Shown here one piece after another: positions 8,820 through 16,698 of a stretch of DNA of 64,000 bases. Source of the DNA: an uncultured Sulfurovum sp. (GTDB lineage Bacteria; Campylobacterota; Campylobacteria; Campylobacterales; Sulfurovaceae); NCBI GenBank assembly GCA_913055205.1, contig CAJXJN010000003.1, forward strand, positions 1-64,000, read 5' to 3'. A program made the translations under genes and the position numbers. Each line of letters starts with the position of its first letter. Positions within the stretch are counted from its first letter, which is position 1. A model generated the notes under the pieces. It ran no database searches. It was not told the DNA's origin and saw only the letters and a program-made list of their open reading frames with translations.

Positions 8820-8853
8820 AATTTTTGAGCGAAGGCTAAGCTAGAGAGATGAA

Positions 8854-8879
8854 TTGAAGATAGACGTGTTCATCTTCAA
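8854..8879 (+). other. Intra-operon hairpin between napH and napB
   Basis: TTGAAGAT (8854-8861), a 10-nt loop and ATCTTCAA (8872-8879) form a perfect 8-bp stem in the only sizeable gap (89 bp) of the nap operon. No T-run follows, so it is more likely a processing or mRNA-stability site than a terminator. Confidence 0.55.
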
Positions 8880-8908
8880 GAAGAAGATATAATAAAAAAG
8901 GAGAAGAA

Positions 8909-9880
8909 ATGACAAAAGTTATAAAGGTAATTGCACTAGGTTCACTGCTTGCATCCTCAGCACTTTATGCAGCAAGTACAGCTGCATGTGCAGGGTGCCA
9001 CGGGCAGCATTTTGAAAAAGTGGCAATGGGCAAATCCAAAATCGTAAAAGATATGAGTAAAGCAGATATCCTTGTGGCACTTAAAGGCTATAAAAAGGGT
9101 ACTTACGGTGGTGCGATGAAAGGATTGATGACAGGACAGGTTGCTAATTTGTCTGATGCAGATATGGAATCTATCGCAGCATCTATCAAAGGCGGAGCAG
9201 GTGTCGCGACAGATAAGGCAACAGCTCATGCGGCAGCTGCGGCAGTAGCAGAAGCAAAGGTTATTGATATCAATGCAAAAGTATGTGATACTGCAAGGAT
9301 CAACAAAGAAGATTTGGGTAATAAAAAAGTAGTGACTGAAGAGGCACTGGGACTTAGAAAAACGAATCTTTATGCAGAAGGAGGTGAGACAGAAGGTGTG
9401 AAAGCGGATTACAGCAGACCAGCTCCTGGTAGTTCTACAAAATTTGAGAGAGCATATGTCAATGCACCACCGATGATCCCTCACTCAGTAGAAGGATTGC
9501 TTCCTATTAAACAAAACAACAACCAGTGTCTTGGATGTCATATGCCTGAAATGGCTGCGGCTGTGAAAGCAACGCCGATCCCGGTATCTCACTTTACGAA
9601 CTACAGACCGAAGACGGTACTTAAAGGTGGTGAGTTGGTTAAAGAGGGCAAAGTGGTTGGTCTTAAGGGAGATATTGGAAATGTTGGTGATATTAAAATT
9701 GCCAAAGCTAAAAAGTCTGATAAACTCTACCAAGGTAGATTCAACTGTTCTCAGTGTCATGCACCGCAAGCAAAGATTGATACAGTTGTAGGAAATACGT
9801 TTACACCTGATTTTGGTGAAGGTAATGAAATGAAATCACACTCAAGCTTGGCAGATGCGATGAATGAAGGTGTACAATAG
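8909..9880 (+). CDS. napB: NapB with an extra N-terminal cytochrome c domain (triheme)
   Basis: A 323-aa protein, about twice the length of typical NapB. A Sec signal (to about residue 22) is followed by a class-I cytochrome c domain with CAGCH at residues 27-31 and an alpha-helical body to about 95. An Ala-rich linker (about 96-120) leads to the canonical NapB part, with PPMIPHSVEGLLPI, CLGCH (about 209) and CSQCH (about 285). Three CxxCH sites imply three hemes c. It takes electrons from NapG/H and delivers them to NapA. It ends one base inside the napF start. The extra domain is unusual for NapB; it might replace a soluble mono-heme carrier. Confidence 0.9.
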   Translation: MTKVIKVIALGSLLASSALYAASTAACAGCHGQHFEKVAMGKSKIVKDMSKADILVALKGYKKGTYGGAMKGLMTGQVANLSDADMESIAASIKGGAGVATDKATAHAAAAAVAEAKVIDINAKVCDTARINKEDLGNKKVVTEEALGLRKTNLYAEGGETEGVKADYSRPAPGSSTKFERAYVNAPPMIPHSVEGLLPIKQNNNQCLGCHMPEMAAAVKATPIPVSHFTNYRPKTVLKGGELVKEGKVVGLKGDIGNVGDIKIAKAKKSDKLYQGRFNCSQCHAPQAKIDTVVGNTFTPDFGEGNEMKSHSSLADAMNEGVQ

Positions 9881-10419
9881 TGGCAAGCAGAAGGGATTTT
9901 TTTAAATCTTTTACAAAACCATTAAGTCAAACTAAAGAGGAGTCCCTCCTCTTAGTGAGACCGCCTTATGGAAAAGATGAATCTCTTTTTCAGAACAAGT
10001 GTCCCTCTTGTGAGAGTAAGAGTTGTGTCACTTCTTGTGATGAGAAGATTATTTTTATTGCGGATGATGGTACGCCCACACTAAGTTTTAAGCAGAATGG
10101 ATGTACCTTCTGTGATGAGTGTGCCAATGCCTGTGATGAGGGGGTGCTGTCCCTTGAAAACAGTCATACGGCAGAGCAACTTAATGCTACTTTTCGTATC
10201 TCGTTAGAGGGGTGTGTGGCACATCATGGTGTCATATGTTCCTCATGTAAAGAGCCATGTATCGATGATGCCATACTCTTTAACGGAATGTTCGCTCCCG
10301 TAATAGATGAGGATAAATGCACAGGATGTGGTTTCTGCATGTCAAGATGCCCCACACAGGCGATTAGTTATAGTACACATGAGATCAACAATGATACTAA
10401 TAGAGAGGATATAGAATGA
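9880..10419 (+). CDS. napF: NapF-type ferredoxin
   Basis: A 179-aa cytoplasmic Fe-S protein starting at a GTG that overlaps the napB stop. The N-terminus has a twin-Arg-like ASRRDFFKSF stretch as in other NapF. Cys motifs include CPSCESKSC, CTFCDECANAC, CSSCKEPC and CTGCGFCMSRCP. NapF interacts with immature NapA in other bacteria and is thought to help its maturation. The next ORF starts within its stop codon. Confidence 0.92.
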   Translation: MASRRDFFKSFTKPLSQTKEESLLLVRPPYGKDESLFQNKCPSCESKSCVTSCDEKIIFIADDGTPTLSFKQNGCTFCDECANACDEGVLSLENSHTAEQLNATFRISLEGCVAHHGVICSSCKEPCIDDAILFNGMFAPVIDEDKCTGCGFCMSRCPTQAISYSTHEINNDTNREDIE

Positions 10420-10754
10420 ATTTAGAAGAGCAATACCCTAAACTTTTTGAAAAATTAGAAGATAAAGAGCTGGAGTTAAGACACCTTTTAAGTGTTGATG
10501 AGAATTATGAGGATTTTGACTCAGAAGAGTATGAGTTTGAAGTAGATGAGTATAACTTTGTTATTTATGTAGCTGAACCTATTCAACAGGCATTGGGTGA
10601 AGAAAAAATGCAAGAGTTGATGGTCAAACTTAACGAAAAGGAAGAGTTTGAGAACTTTTTACCTACAGAGTCGGATCTTTATGGGATAAAAACAACACTT
10701 AATGAAGAGCAGATTGTTGCTCTTGTGTTAAATCAGACGGAAGAGATCATATGA
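10416..10754 (+). CDS. Unknown small acidic protein inside the nap operon
   Basis: A 112-aa protein, strongly acidic, with no Cys, no signal peptide and no membrane segment. Its ATG overlaps the napF stop (ATGA) and its own stop overlaps the napL start in the same way, so it is translationally coupled on both sides. I do not recognise the family. The position between napF and napL suggests a cytoplasmic maturation or chaperone role for Nap proteins, but nothing in the sequence proves this. Confidence 0.8.
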   Translation: MNLEEQYPKLFEKLEDKELELRHLLSVDENYEDFDSEEYEFEVDEYNFVIYVAEPIQQALGEEKMQELMVKLNEKEEFENFLPTESDLYGIKTTLNEEQIVALVLNQTEEII

Positions 10755-11707
10755 AAAAGTTAATTCTCTTATGTCTATTGACTCTTTCGATTTGGGCAGT
10801 ACCTACGTTTACTCCTGTTGAATCTATAGAGATCAATGGAACAGCAAAAGATATGATTTTGGCAGGTAATAATCTTATCATCGCTACAGATATGGGACAT
10901 ATAGAGGTGTATGATATTGCCAAAAAGCAAAAGATCAAAGAAATTTCCATCCCGGATGTTAAAGATTTCATGGGTGACATAATGCCCGCGAGAGTGATGA
11001 GTACAGATGTGATAGATAGTATGTATCTCCTACTTAGTGACAGTGGAAAAGGAGGTTATGCGAATCTTTTCCTTTATGAGAACAATAGTATCAAACAGCT
11101 TATCGGTCCTGAAGATAAAAAAGCGATTATAAAAGCTCGTTTTATAGATAAAACGCATATACTTTTAGGTTACCTGAGCAATGAAGTTTCACTTTTGGAT
11201 ATTCAAAGTAAAAAAGAGCTTTACAGGGTTCAGTTGAGTGAATCGAAATTTTCCGATTTTGCACTTAATGAAGATAAGAGTCAAGTTGTCTTTTCCTGTG
11301 AGAGTGGTGTATTGAATGTGGTAGAGGTTAAGAGTGGAAAGATACTGGGGGAACTCAAAGGACAAAATGTTGACAATGTCTATAAAGTTGATTTTAAACA
11401 TGGTATGGTTTCTGCAGCAGGTCAAGATAGAAGAGGAGCACTTTATGATGCCAAGAGTGGGAAAGGGGAGTATATAGAGGGAGAATTCCTTATCTATGCA
11501 ACTGCTCTGAGCCCATCAGCGTCCAAAGTAGCATTTGCTATGGATGAAAAGAACAATATCTCTGTCTACAGTACATCAAGCAAGTCAAAAATAGCCTTGC
11601 TTAAGGGGCAAAAGAGTACACTTAATGTCATTATTTTTAAAGATGAAAACAGGATTTTTTCAGCAAGTGATGACAATACCATCATGGTATGGGATTTAAA
11701 GAATTAA
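10751..11707 (+). CDS. napL: NapL, periplasmic beta-propeller-like protein
   Basis: A 318-aa protein with a Sec signal (MKKLILLCLLTLSIWAVPTF) and WD40-like repeats, clearest at the C-terminus (FSASDDNTIMVWDLKN). NapL is specific to epsilonproteobacterial nap operons. It is not essential for activity in Wolinella and its exact role is unclear. It is coupled to the preceding acidic protein by an ATGA overlap. Confidence 0.88.
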   Translation: MKKLILLCLLTLSIWAVPTFTPVESIEINGTAKDMILAGNNLIIATDMGHIEVYDIAKKQKIKEISIPDVKDFMGDIMPARVMSTDVIDSMYLLLSDSGKGGYANLFLYENNSIKQLIGPEDKKAIIKARFIDKTHILLGYLSNEVSLLDIQSKKELYRVQLSESKFSDFALNEDKSQVVFSCESGVLNVVEVKSGKILGELKGQNVDNVYKVDFKHGMVSAAGQDRRGALYDAKSGKGEYIEGEFLIYATALSPSASKVAFAMDEKNNISVYSTSSKSKIALLKGQKSTLNVIIFKDENRIFSASDDNTIMVWDLKN

Positions 11708-11726
11708 ATTAAAATAGGAGAATAAA

Positions 11727-12086
11727 ATGAATATATCAAGTATTGTAGTACAAGCACTGCCAGAGTATATAGATGGGTTGATTGAGACTTTTAAGAGTTC
11801 AGAAATTTGTGATTACCATCTTCATGATAAAGAAAAAGGAAAGATCATCGTTACAGTTGAAGGCAAGGGTGTAGAAGAAGAGATAGAAAAACTCGTTAAG
11901 ATACAGCAACTTCCTCATGTGATAGCAGCTGATATGATGATGACCTATCAAGAGGATCAGCTTGATGAAGAGATCAAAAAATTAGAAGCAGAGGGACCTG
12001 TTCCTGAAATGCTTAATGATGATACTTTAGATGCAAGAGATATTGTCTATAATGGTGACTTGAAAAAGAAAGATTTTGGATTTTAG
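11727..12086 (+). CDS. napD: NapA maturation chaperone NapD
   Basis: A 119-aa cytoplasmic protein. The first 80 residues match NapD (NISSIVVQALPEY, then a ferredoxin-like alpha/beta fold ending near ADMMMTYQED). NapD binds the Tat signal of NapA to prevent premature export. It has an acidic C-terminal tail of about 35 residues. A clear AGGAG ribosome site precedes it. Confidence 0.92.
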   Translation: MNISSIVVQALPEYIDGLIETFKSSEICDYHLHDKEKGKIIVTVEGKGVEEEIEKLVKIQQLPHVIAADMMMTYQEDQLDEEIKKLEAEGPVPEMLNDDTLDARDIVYNGDLKKKDFGF

Positions 12087-12095
12087 GAGAGTTTT

Positions 12096-12404
12096 ATGGC
12101 AGGAGTAATTGAATCAGTAATTAAAAACAGTCCTTTGGGACGATGGTATATTGAACTAAGCGATACAATGAAAGAGGATAGCCAAGAATTTTGTATGGAT
12201 ATCTATGAGTATGCAGACAAGATAGAAGAGATGGGCAAAGAGTATGATGGTGTAGTTGAAGTGATCTGGTCAAGTGATGACAATGTAACCCCGGAACAGA
12301 TCAATGAAGTGCGTATGCAGATGAATGCCTACGAAGCAGAACAGGAAGCAAAAAAAGAGGGTGACAGCCATCTGGCAGACGGCACACCAAACTTTCAAGG
12401 CTAA
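12096..12404 (+). CDS. Unknown 102-aa protein after napD
   Basis: Acidic, soluble and without signal or TM segments. It begins 9 bp after napD with GGAGAG upstream. A motif PLGRWYIELSDTMKEDSQEF opens the chain, and the C-terminal 35 residues look helical and then disordered. I do not recognise the family. Operon position suggests a link to Nap maturation or nitrate metabolism. Confidence 0.75.
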   Translation: MAGVIESVIKNSPLGRWYIELSDTMKEDSQEFCMDIYEYADKIEEMGKEYDGVVEVIWSSDDNVTPEQINEVRMQMNAYEAEQEAKKEGDSHLADGTPNFQG

Positions 12405-12406
12405 AG

Positions 12407-12661
12407 GTGTCCAAAGTTTTTAAAGAGATCTATGGTGTTGGGATACTTTTTTTCTATTACATGAAGTATATCATCCTCATAGGCTGGCCTCTGCTTCTCT
12501 ATGGTCTTGAGTATAAACCTAACATCATTATGGATCTTTTATGGGTTTATTGTTTGGCACTGATGACCAAAGATATTATCTATAAATTTGTATTGAAAAA
12601 GCGTTATTGTGATAGTAACTCATGTAGTCATACAGCCAAAAAAAATAAAGAGCATCTTTAA
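12407..12661 (+). CDS. Small membrane protein at the end of the nap operon
   Basis: An 84-aa protein from a GTG start two bases after the previous stop, with AAGG upstream. Two hydrophobic segments (about residues 10-32 and 38-56) are followed by a basic tail with KKRYCDSNSCSH. The family is unknown. A start further in is possible, but the reading frame and position support a real gene. Confidence 0.65.
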   Translation: MSKVFKEIYGVGILFFYYMKYIILIGWPLLLYGLEYKPNIIMDLLWVYCLALMTKDIIYKFVLKKRYCDSNSCSHTAKKNKEHL

Positions 12662-12706
12662 ACTTCCATTTCACTCCTTTACCACAACCTTTTATCCCCA
12701 ATTTGC

Positions 12707-12712
12707 TATAAT
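12707..12712 (+). promoter_or_regulatory. -10 box of the aldehyde dehydrogenase gene
   Basis: TATAAT in the context tttgctataatcaaac, 30 bp before the ATG. There is no clear -35, as is common for the main sigma factor in Campylobacterota. Confidence 0.55.
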
Positions 12713-12741
12713 CAAACAATTTCATATACAAGGTATATATT

Positions 12742-14181
12742 ATGTTTAGAATATTTGATGATGAAGTAGAAGCAAAGATATTTTTTGGTTCTACCGAAGA
12801 GACTAAAGAAGAGAAAGTAGAACGATGCAGTCCTTATAATGGAATAGTGGTGAGTATTGCACCGCTGTGTGATGCTGAAGATACAAAAAAAGCACTCTCT
12901 ATCGCTAAAGAGGCAGCGAAAGTTGCAGCTAAAACACCACTGTCTCAACGTATTTCATGGCTTGAAGATGTAGCCGGTAAGTTGCAAGAGAATAAAGAAA
13001 CATTTGCGACGATGTTGGCAAAAGAGGTAGCAAAACCGATCACTTTTTCTCGTATAGAGGTAGATAGATGTGTAGAGACCATTAAGCTTACGGCAATGGA
13101 ACTTTCCAACCTTCATGGAGAGACCATTCCTACAGATATTATGCCAAGCGGCAAGAAAACGTTGGCGTATTATAGACGTGAACCAGTGGGAGTAGTAGCA
13201 TGTATCACTCCGTTTAATTTCCCTCTTAACCTGGTTGCCCATAAGATAGCACCAGCTCTTGGTGCAGGGAATGCTGTGGTGCTTAAGCCCACACCTGAAG
13301 CACCTATGACAGCCTATATGCTGGCTAAACTTTTTGTGGAGTCAGAGTATGCTGTTCAAGATGCACTCTCCGTGGTTTATGGTGATGCTGAGGTAGGTTC
13401 TACATTGGTAAAAAGTAATATCCCAAGAGTCATCAGTTTTACAGGTTCTGTTCCTGTGGGAAATATTATCACAAAACAGGCAGGTATCAAAAAAGTAAGT
13501 CTTGAACTGGGTGGTAATGCCGCAACGTATATCGACAAAAGTGCAGATCTGGAAATGGCTGCAAAACGTTGTGCTTTTGGGGCATTTTATAACTCCGGGC
13601 AAGTCTGTATCTCACTTCAACGTATCTATGTGAATGAAGAGGTGTATGAGAAGTTTGCAGCACTTATTGCAGAAGAGACTAAAACACTTAAAGTAGGTTC
13701 ACCATACGAGGATGATACTTTTATGGGACCGCTCATTGATGATGAGTCAAGGCACCGTGCCAAGTCATGGATAGCATCAGCTAAAAATGAAGGTGCAAAA
13801 GTGGTGGCCGGTGGTGAAGAGGTAGAGGGTATCTTCCCTCCAACAGTGATGGCAGATGTGACTGATGAGATGAAGATCATCTGTGAAGAGGTCTTTGCTC
13901 CTATCGTAAGTTTGGTCTCTGTTCCTAACTATGAAACAGCAGTAGAGAAGATGAATGACTCTCCTTACGGTTTACAGTTCTCTATCTTTACGAATGATTT
14001 ACGACAAACACAAAGCTTTATAGAAGATGCACAGTGTGGCGGGGTGGTGATCAATGATATTCCAACTTTACGTTTTGATGTGCAGCCCTATGGGGGTTCT
14101 AAACTTTCAGGTGTGGGAAGAGAAGGTCCTAAGTGGGCACTGGAAGAGTTTACAGAGATTAAGTCGATTGTGATATGCTAG
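12742..14181 (+). CDS. NAD(P)-dependent aldehyde dehydrogenase
   Basis: A 479-aa ALDH-superfamily enzyme. The catalytic Glu is in VSLELGGNAATYID (about 253) and the catalytic Cys in NSGQVCISLQRIY (about 287); ITPFNFPLN and FTGSVPVG form the cofactor site. The sequence resembles the lactaldehyde/succinate-semialdehyde/non-phosphorylating glyceraldehyde-3-phosphate subgroups, and the substrate cannot be fixed by reading alone. It stands behind its own promoter and is not obviously part of the nap operon. Confidence 0.92.
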   Translation: MFRIFDDEVEAKIFFGSTEETKEEKVERCSPYNGIVVSIAPLCDAEDTKKALSIAKEAAKVAAKTPLSQRISWLEDVAGKLQENKETFATMLAKEVAKPITFSRIEVDRCVETIKLTAMELSNLHGETIPTDIMPSGKKTLAYYRREPVGVVACITPFNFPLNLVAHKIAPALGAGNAVVLKPTPEAPMTAYMLAKLFVESEYAVQDALSVVYGDAEVGSTLVKSNIPRVISFTGSVPVGNIITKQAGIKKVSLELGGNAATYIDKSADLEMAAKRCAFGAFYNSGQVCISLQRIYVNEEVYEKFAALIAEETKTLKVGSPYEDDTFMGPLIDDESRHRAKSWIASAKNEGAKVVAGGEEVEGIFPPTVMADVTDEMKIICEEVFAPIVSLVSVPNYETAVEKMNDSPYGLQFSIFTNDLRQTQSFIEDAQCGGVVINDIPTLRFDVQPYGGSKLSGVGREGPKWALEEFTEIKSIVIC

Positions 14182-14209
14182 CTTTATTAAAAATAAATCA
14201 GGATTTTAA

Positions 14210-14692
14210 ATGAACTATATGTTTCAAGCAGGTTTTTTAGGGACAAAAGCACCCTTTTTTATGGATTTTGTTACGCTTATCGTTGCAGTTTTGCCTTTGT
14301 TGGTCGGGATTGCGATCACCTTTGCCAAAAAGAAAAATTATACACTGCATGCGTTTATGCAAACATCGATCTTTATTGTTTCTGTAGTAGTGGTAGGATA
14401 TTTTGAATATGGTGTACGTTTGGGAGGAGGATACGAAGCATTTGTACAAAATACACATGTTTCCCATTCTTATCTGTTTATTGTACTGGTGGTGCATATC
14501 ATCATCTCGGTACTTACGCTTGGTATATGGACAAATACGCTGCTCCATGCAAGAAAAGATGCCAAAAGAGGAGGTATTTTGCCCGGTACTCATTCGATAT
14601 CACATAAAAAAGCAGGTTTACGTACTTTCACAGGTATTGTACTCACATCACTTACGGGAATATGGGTCTATCTGCTCCTGTTTGTGTTTTAA
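14210..14692 (+). CDS. DUF420-family membrane protein
   Basis: A 160-aa protein with four predicted TM helices. It starts with FLGTKAPFFMDF, the typical opening of DUF420 proteins, and has conserved His residues in TLHAFMQ, SHSYLF and HKKAG. DUF420 genes are often near cytochrome oxidase assembly genes; no such genes are adjacent here. Its stop is directly followed by the DUF523 start. Confidence 0.8.
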   Translation: MNYMFQAGFLGTKAPFFMDFVTLIVAVLPLLVGIAITFAKKKNYTLHAFMQTSIFIVSVVVVGYFEYGVRLGGGYEAFVQNTHVSHSYLFIVLVVHIIISVLTLGIWTNTLLHARKDAKRGGILPGTHSISHKKAGLRTFTGIVLTSLTGIWVYLLLFVF

Positions 14693-15151
14693 ATGAAAAA
14701 GAAAAAAATTGCTATTTCTGCCTGTCTGCTGGGTGAAAAGTGTCGTTATGATGCGACAGACAATAAAAATGTGAAACTTTTAGCAAAGTTGGAAAATTGT
14801 GAGCTTGTCCCTTTTTGTCCAGAAGATCATGCCTTTGGTTCTCCTCGTCCTACGATGGATCTGATACAGACGAAAGAAGGACAAAAAGCCATCTCAAATG
14901 GGACGGGAGCAGATCTGTCTGATCCGATAAAACAATATGCTACGGTATTTTTTGACAAACATTCGGATATCGATCTGTTCATAGGCAAAGACAGAAGCCC
15001 AAGCTGCGGTGTCTGTTCTGCCAGACTTTATGATAAAGAGAAGAATCTTATCAATACCAAAGAAGCAGGGCTCATGGCAAAAGAGGCTAAAATACGAGGT
15101 ATCAGATCTTTCGATGCAGAAGTATTTATCTGTCCGGAAACAATGCTTTAA
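14693..15151 (+). CDS. DUF523-family protein
   Basis: A 152-aa cytoplasmic protein with the DUF523 signatures ISACLLGEKCRYD at the N-terminus, PFCPE, GSPRPTMDL and KDRSPSCGV. The conserved Cys residues suggest metal or Fe-S binding. Biochemical function is not established. It starts directly after the DUF420 gene. Confidence 0.85.
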   Translation: MKKKKIAISACLLGEKCRYDATDNKNVKLLAKLENCELVPFCPEDHAFGSPRPTMDLIQTKEGQKAISNGTGADLSDPIKQYATVFFDKHSDIDLFIGKDRSPSCGVCSARLYDKEKNLINTKEAGLMAKEAKIRGIRSFDAEVFICPETML

Positions 15152-15224
15152 CACTGAAGAGAGCTTCAGGGGAAGTTTCAAGGTATTGCTTCCCTGATGC
15201 ATTAAATTAAAAGGATAACCGTTT

Positions 15225-16670
15225 ATGAGATTATTATTTATTGTATGTTTAAGTACACTTTTGCTGAGTGCAGATATACAGCAGGAAGATCTGACGAAAC
15301 AAGCTATAGTCAAGATATATACAGTCTCCAAAGTACCGAACTATCAGGAACCGTGGAACAGTTCCATGCGCCGTTCTACAGGTTCGGGTGCCATTATAGA
15401 AGGAGATAGGATACTTACCAATGCACATGTAGTAGCCAACCATACTTTTATAGAAGTAGAACGCTACGGACAACGAAAACGCTATATTGCAAAAGTGATC
15501 TCTGTTTCCCATCAGGCGGATCTGGCCCTTTTAAAGGTGGAAGATAAGACATTCTTTTCAAATGTAAAGCCTTTGACCTTTGGTTCTCTTCCCAACATAG
15601 AGCAAAAGATCGTTGTTTACGGTTATCCGATGGGGGGGAGTACACTTTCTGCAACCATAGGTGTTGTCTCACGTATAGAACACCATCGTTATGCGCACAG
15701 TGGAGAAGCATTTTTAGCGATACAGGTCGATGCAGCAGTCAATCCCGGCAACAGTGGAGGACCGGCACTTTCTGATGGCAAGATAGTAGGTGTAGTGATG
15801 CAGGTTATCCAAAAGTCTCAGAATATAGGATATCTGGTACCTGTTTCAATGGTGAGACATTTTCTGGAAGATATGAAAGATGGAAAATATGACGGGTTTG
15901 CCGATCTTGGGCTGACTACACAGAATATGGAAAATCCGACATTAAGACACTACTATCATCTTGATGAAAATACGACAGGAAAACTTGTAGACGATATTGT
16001 TTATAACTCTTCTCTAAAGGGGGTACTTCAAGAAGGAGATATCCTTATAGCTATAGATGGGCATAAAATAGAAAATGATGGTACCGTGGCATTTAGAGCC
16101 CATGAATATACAGATTTTAACTATTATGTAGATAAACATCAGATGTATGAAAGTATCAAACTGGATATTGTCCGGGATAGAAAGAAGATAAGTGTAGATG
16201 CAAACCTGTCACATACTGCAGATGATATTTTATTGGTAAAAACAATACAATACGACAGAATGCCAACGTATTTTATCGAGGGTGGATATGTATTTTCTCC
16301 ATTGAGCAGAAATTTACTCTTATCAACCAATCGCAATAGACTGACTTTGAGTTATTTTGCATCACAATGGCCAACAGAAAAAAAGAAAGAGGTCGTTGTC
16401 CTGCTTAAGGTCCTGGCTTCAGATATGAGTAGAGGAAATAACAGTTTTGCTATGTGGCCTATAGAAAAGATCAATGGTGAAACCTTTACTGATTTTCAAA
16501 CTTTTTTTCAAAAGATAGAAGATTTTCAGGGGCAATATATTGTTTTGGAAGATAAGGATGGGGTGAAAGTGGTGATCGATAAAAAAGAGGCTCAGGAAAA
16601 ACAGAGTGGGATACTTAAAAAGTATAATATTGAGTTTGACAAGTCAATTGATTTGAGAAAAAGTAAATAG
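15225..16670 (+). CDS. HtrA/DegP-like serine protease with PDZ region
   Basis: A 481-aa protein with a Sec signal (LLFIVCLSTLLLSADIQ). The trypsin-like S1C domain shows the full triad: His in ILTNAHVV (about 71), Asp in ADLALLKV (about 101) and Ser in NPGNSGGPALS (about 180). A PDZ-like region follows around 225-330 (GVLQEGDILIAIDG). The C-terminal 150 residues are not a clear second PDZ. It resembles plant Deg-type rather than canonical DegP. It is predicted to act in the periplasm in protein quality control. Confidence 0.88.
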   Translation: MRLLFIVCLSTLLLSADIQQEDLTKQAIVKIYTVSKVPNYQEPWNSSMRRSTGSGAIIEGDRILTNAHVVANHTFIEVERYGQRKRYIAKVISVSHQADLALLKVEDKTFFSNVKPLTFGSLPNIEQKIVVYGYPMGGSTLSATIGVVSRIEHHRYAHSGEAFLAIQVDAAVNPGNSGGPALSDGKIVGVVMQVIQKSQNIGYLVPVSMVRHFLEDMKDGKYDGFADLGLTTQNMENPTLRHYYHLDENTTGKLVDDIVYNSSLKGVLQEGDILIAIDGHKIENDGTVAFRAHEYTDFNYYVDKHQMYESIKLDIVRDRKKISVDANLSHTADDILLVKTIQYDRMPTYFIEGGYVFSPLSRNLLLSTNRNRLTLSYFASQWPTEKKKEVVVLLKVLASDMSRGNNSFAMWPIEKINGETFTDFQTFFQKIEDFQGQYIVLEDKDGVKVVIDKKEAQEKQSGILKKYNIEFDKSIDLRKSK

Positions 16671-16698
16671 TCTGTAAGTGATTTATAACAGGTTTTAA

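Noticed and set aside
8957-9484. Cys-rich minus-strand ORF of 175 aa opposite napB
   Set aside because: It is the antisense shadow of napB; the Cys come from the complement of Ala codons.
15165-15196. Hairpin CAGGGGAAG..CTTCCCTG as a terminator before the HtrA-like gene
   Set aside because: The stem has a bulge and there is no T-run, so it is not called.
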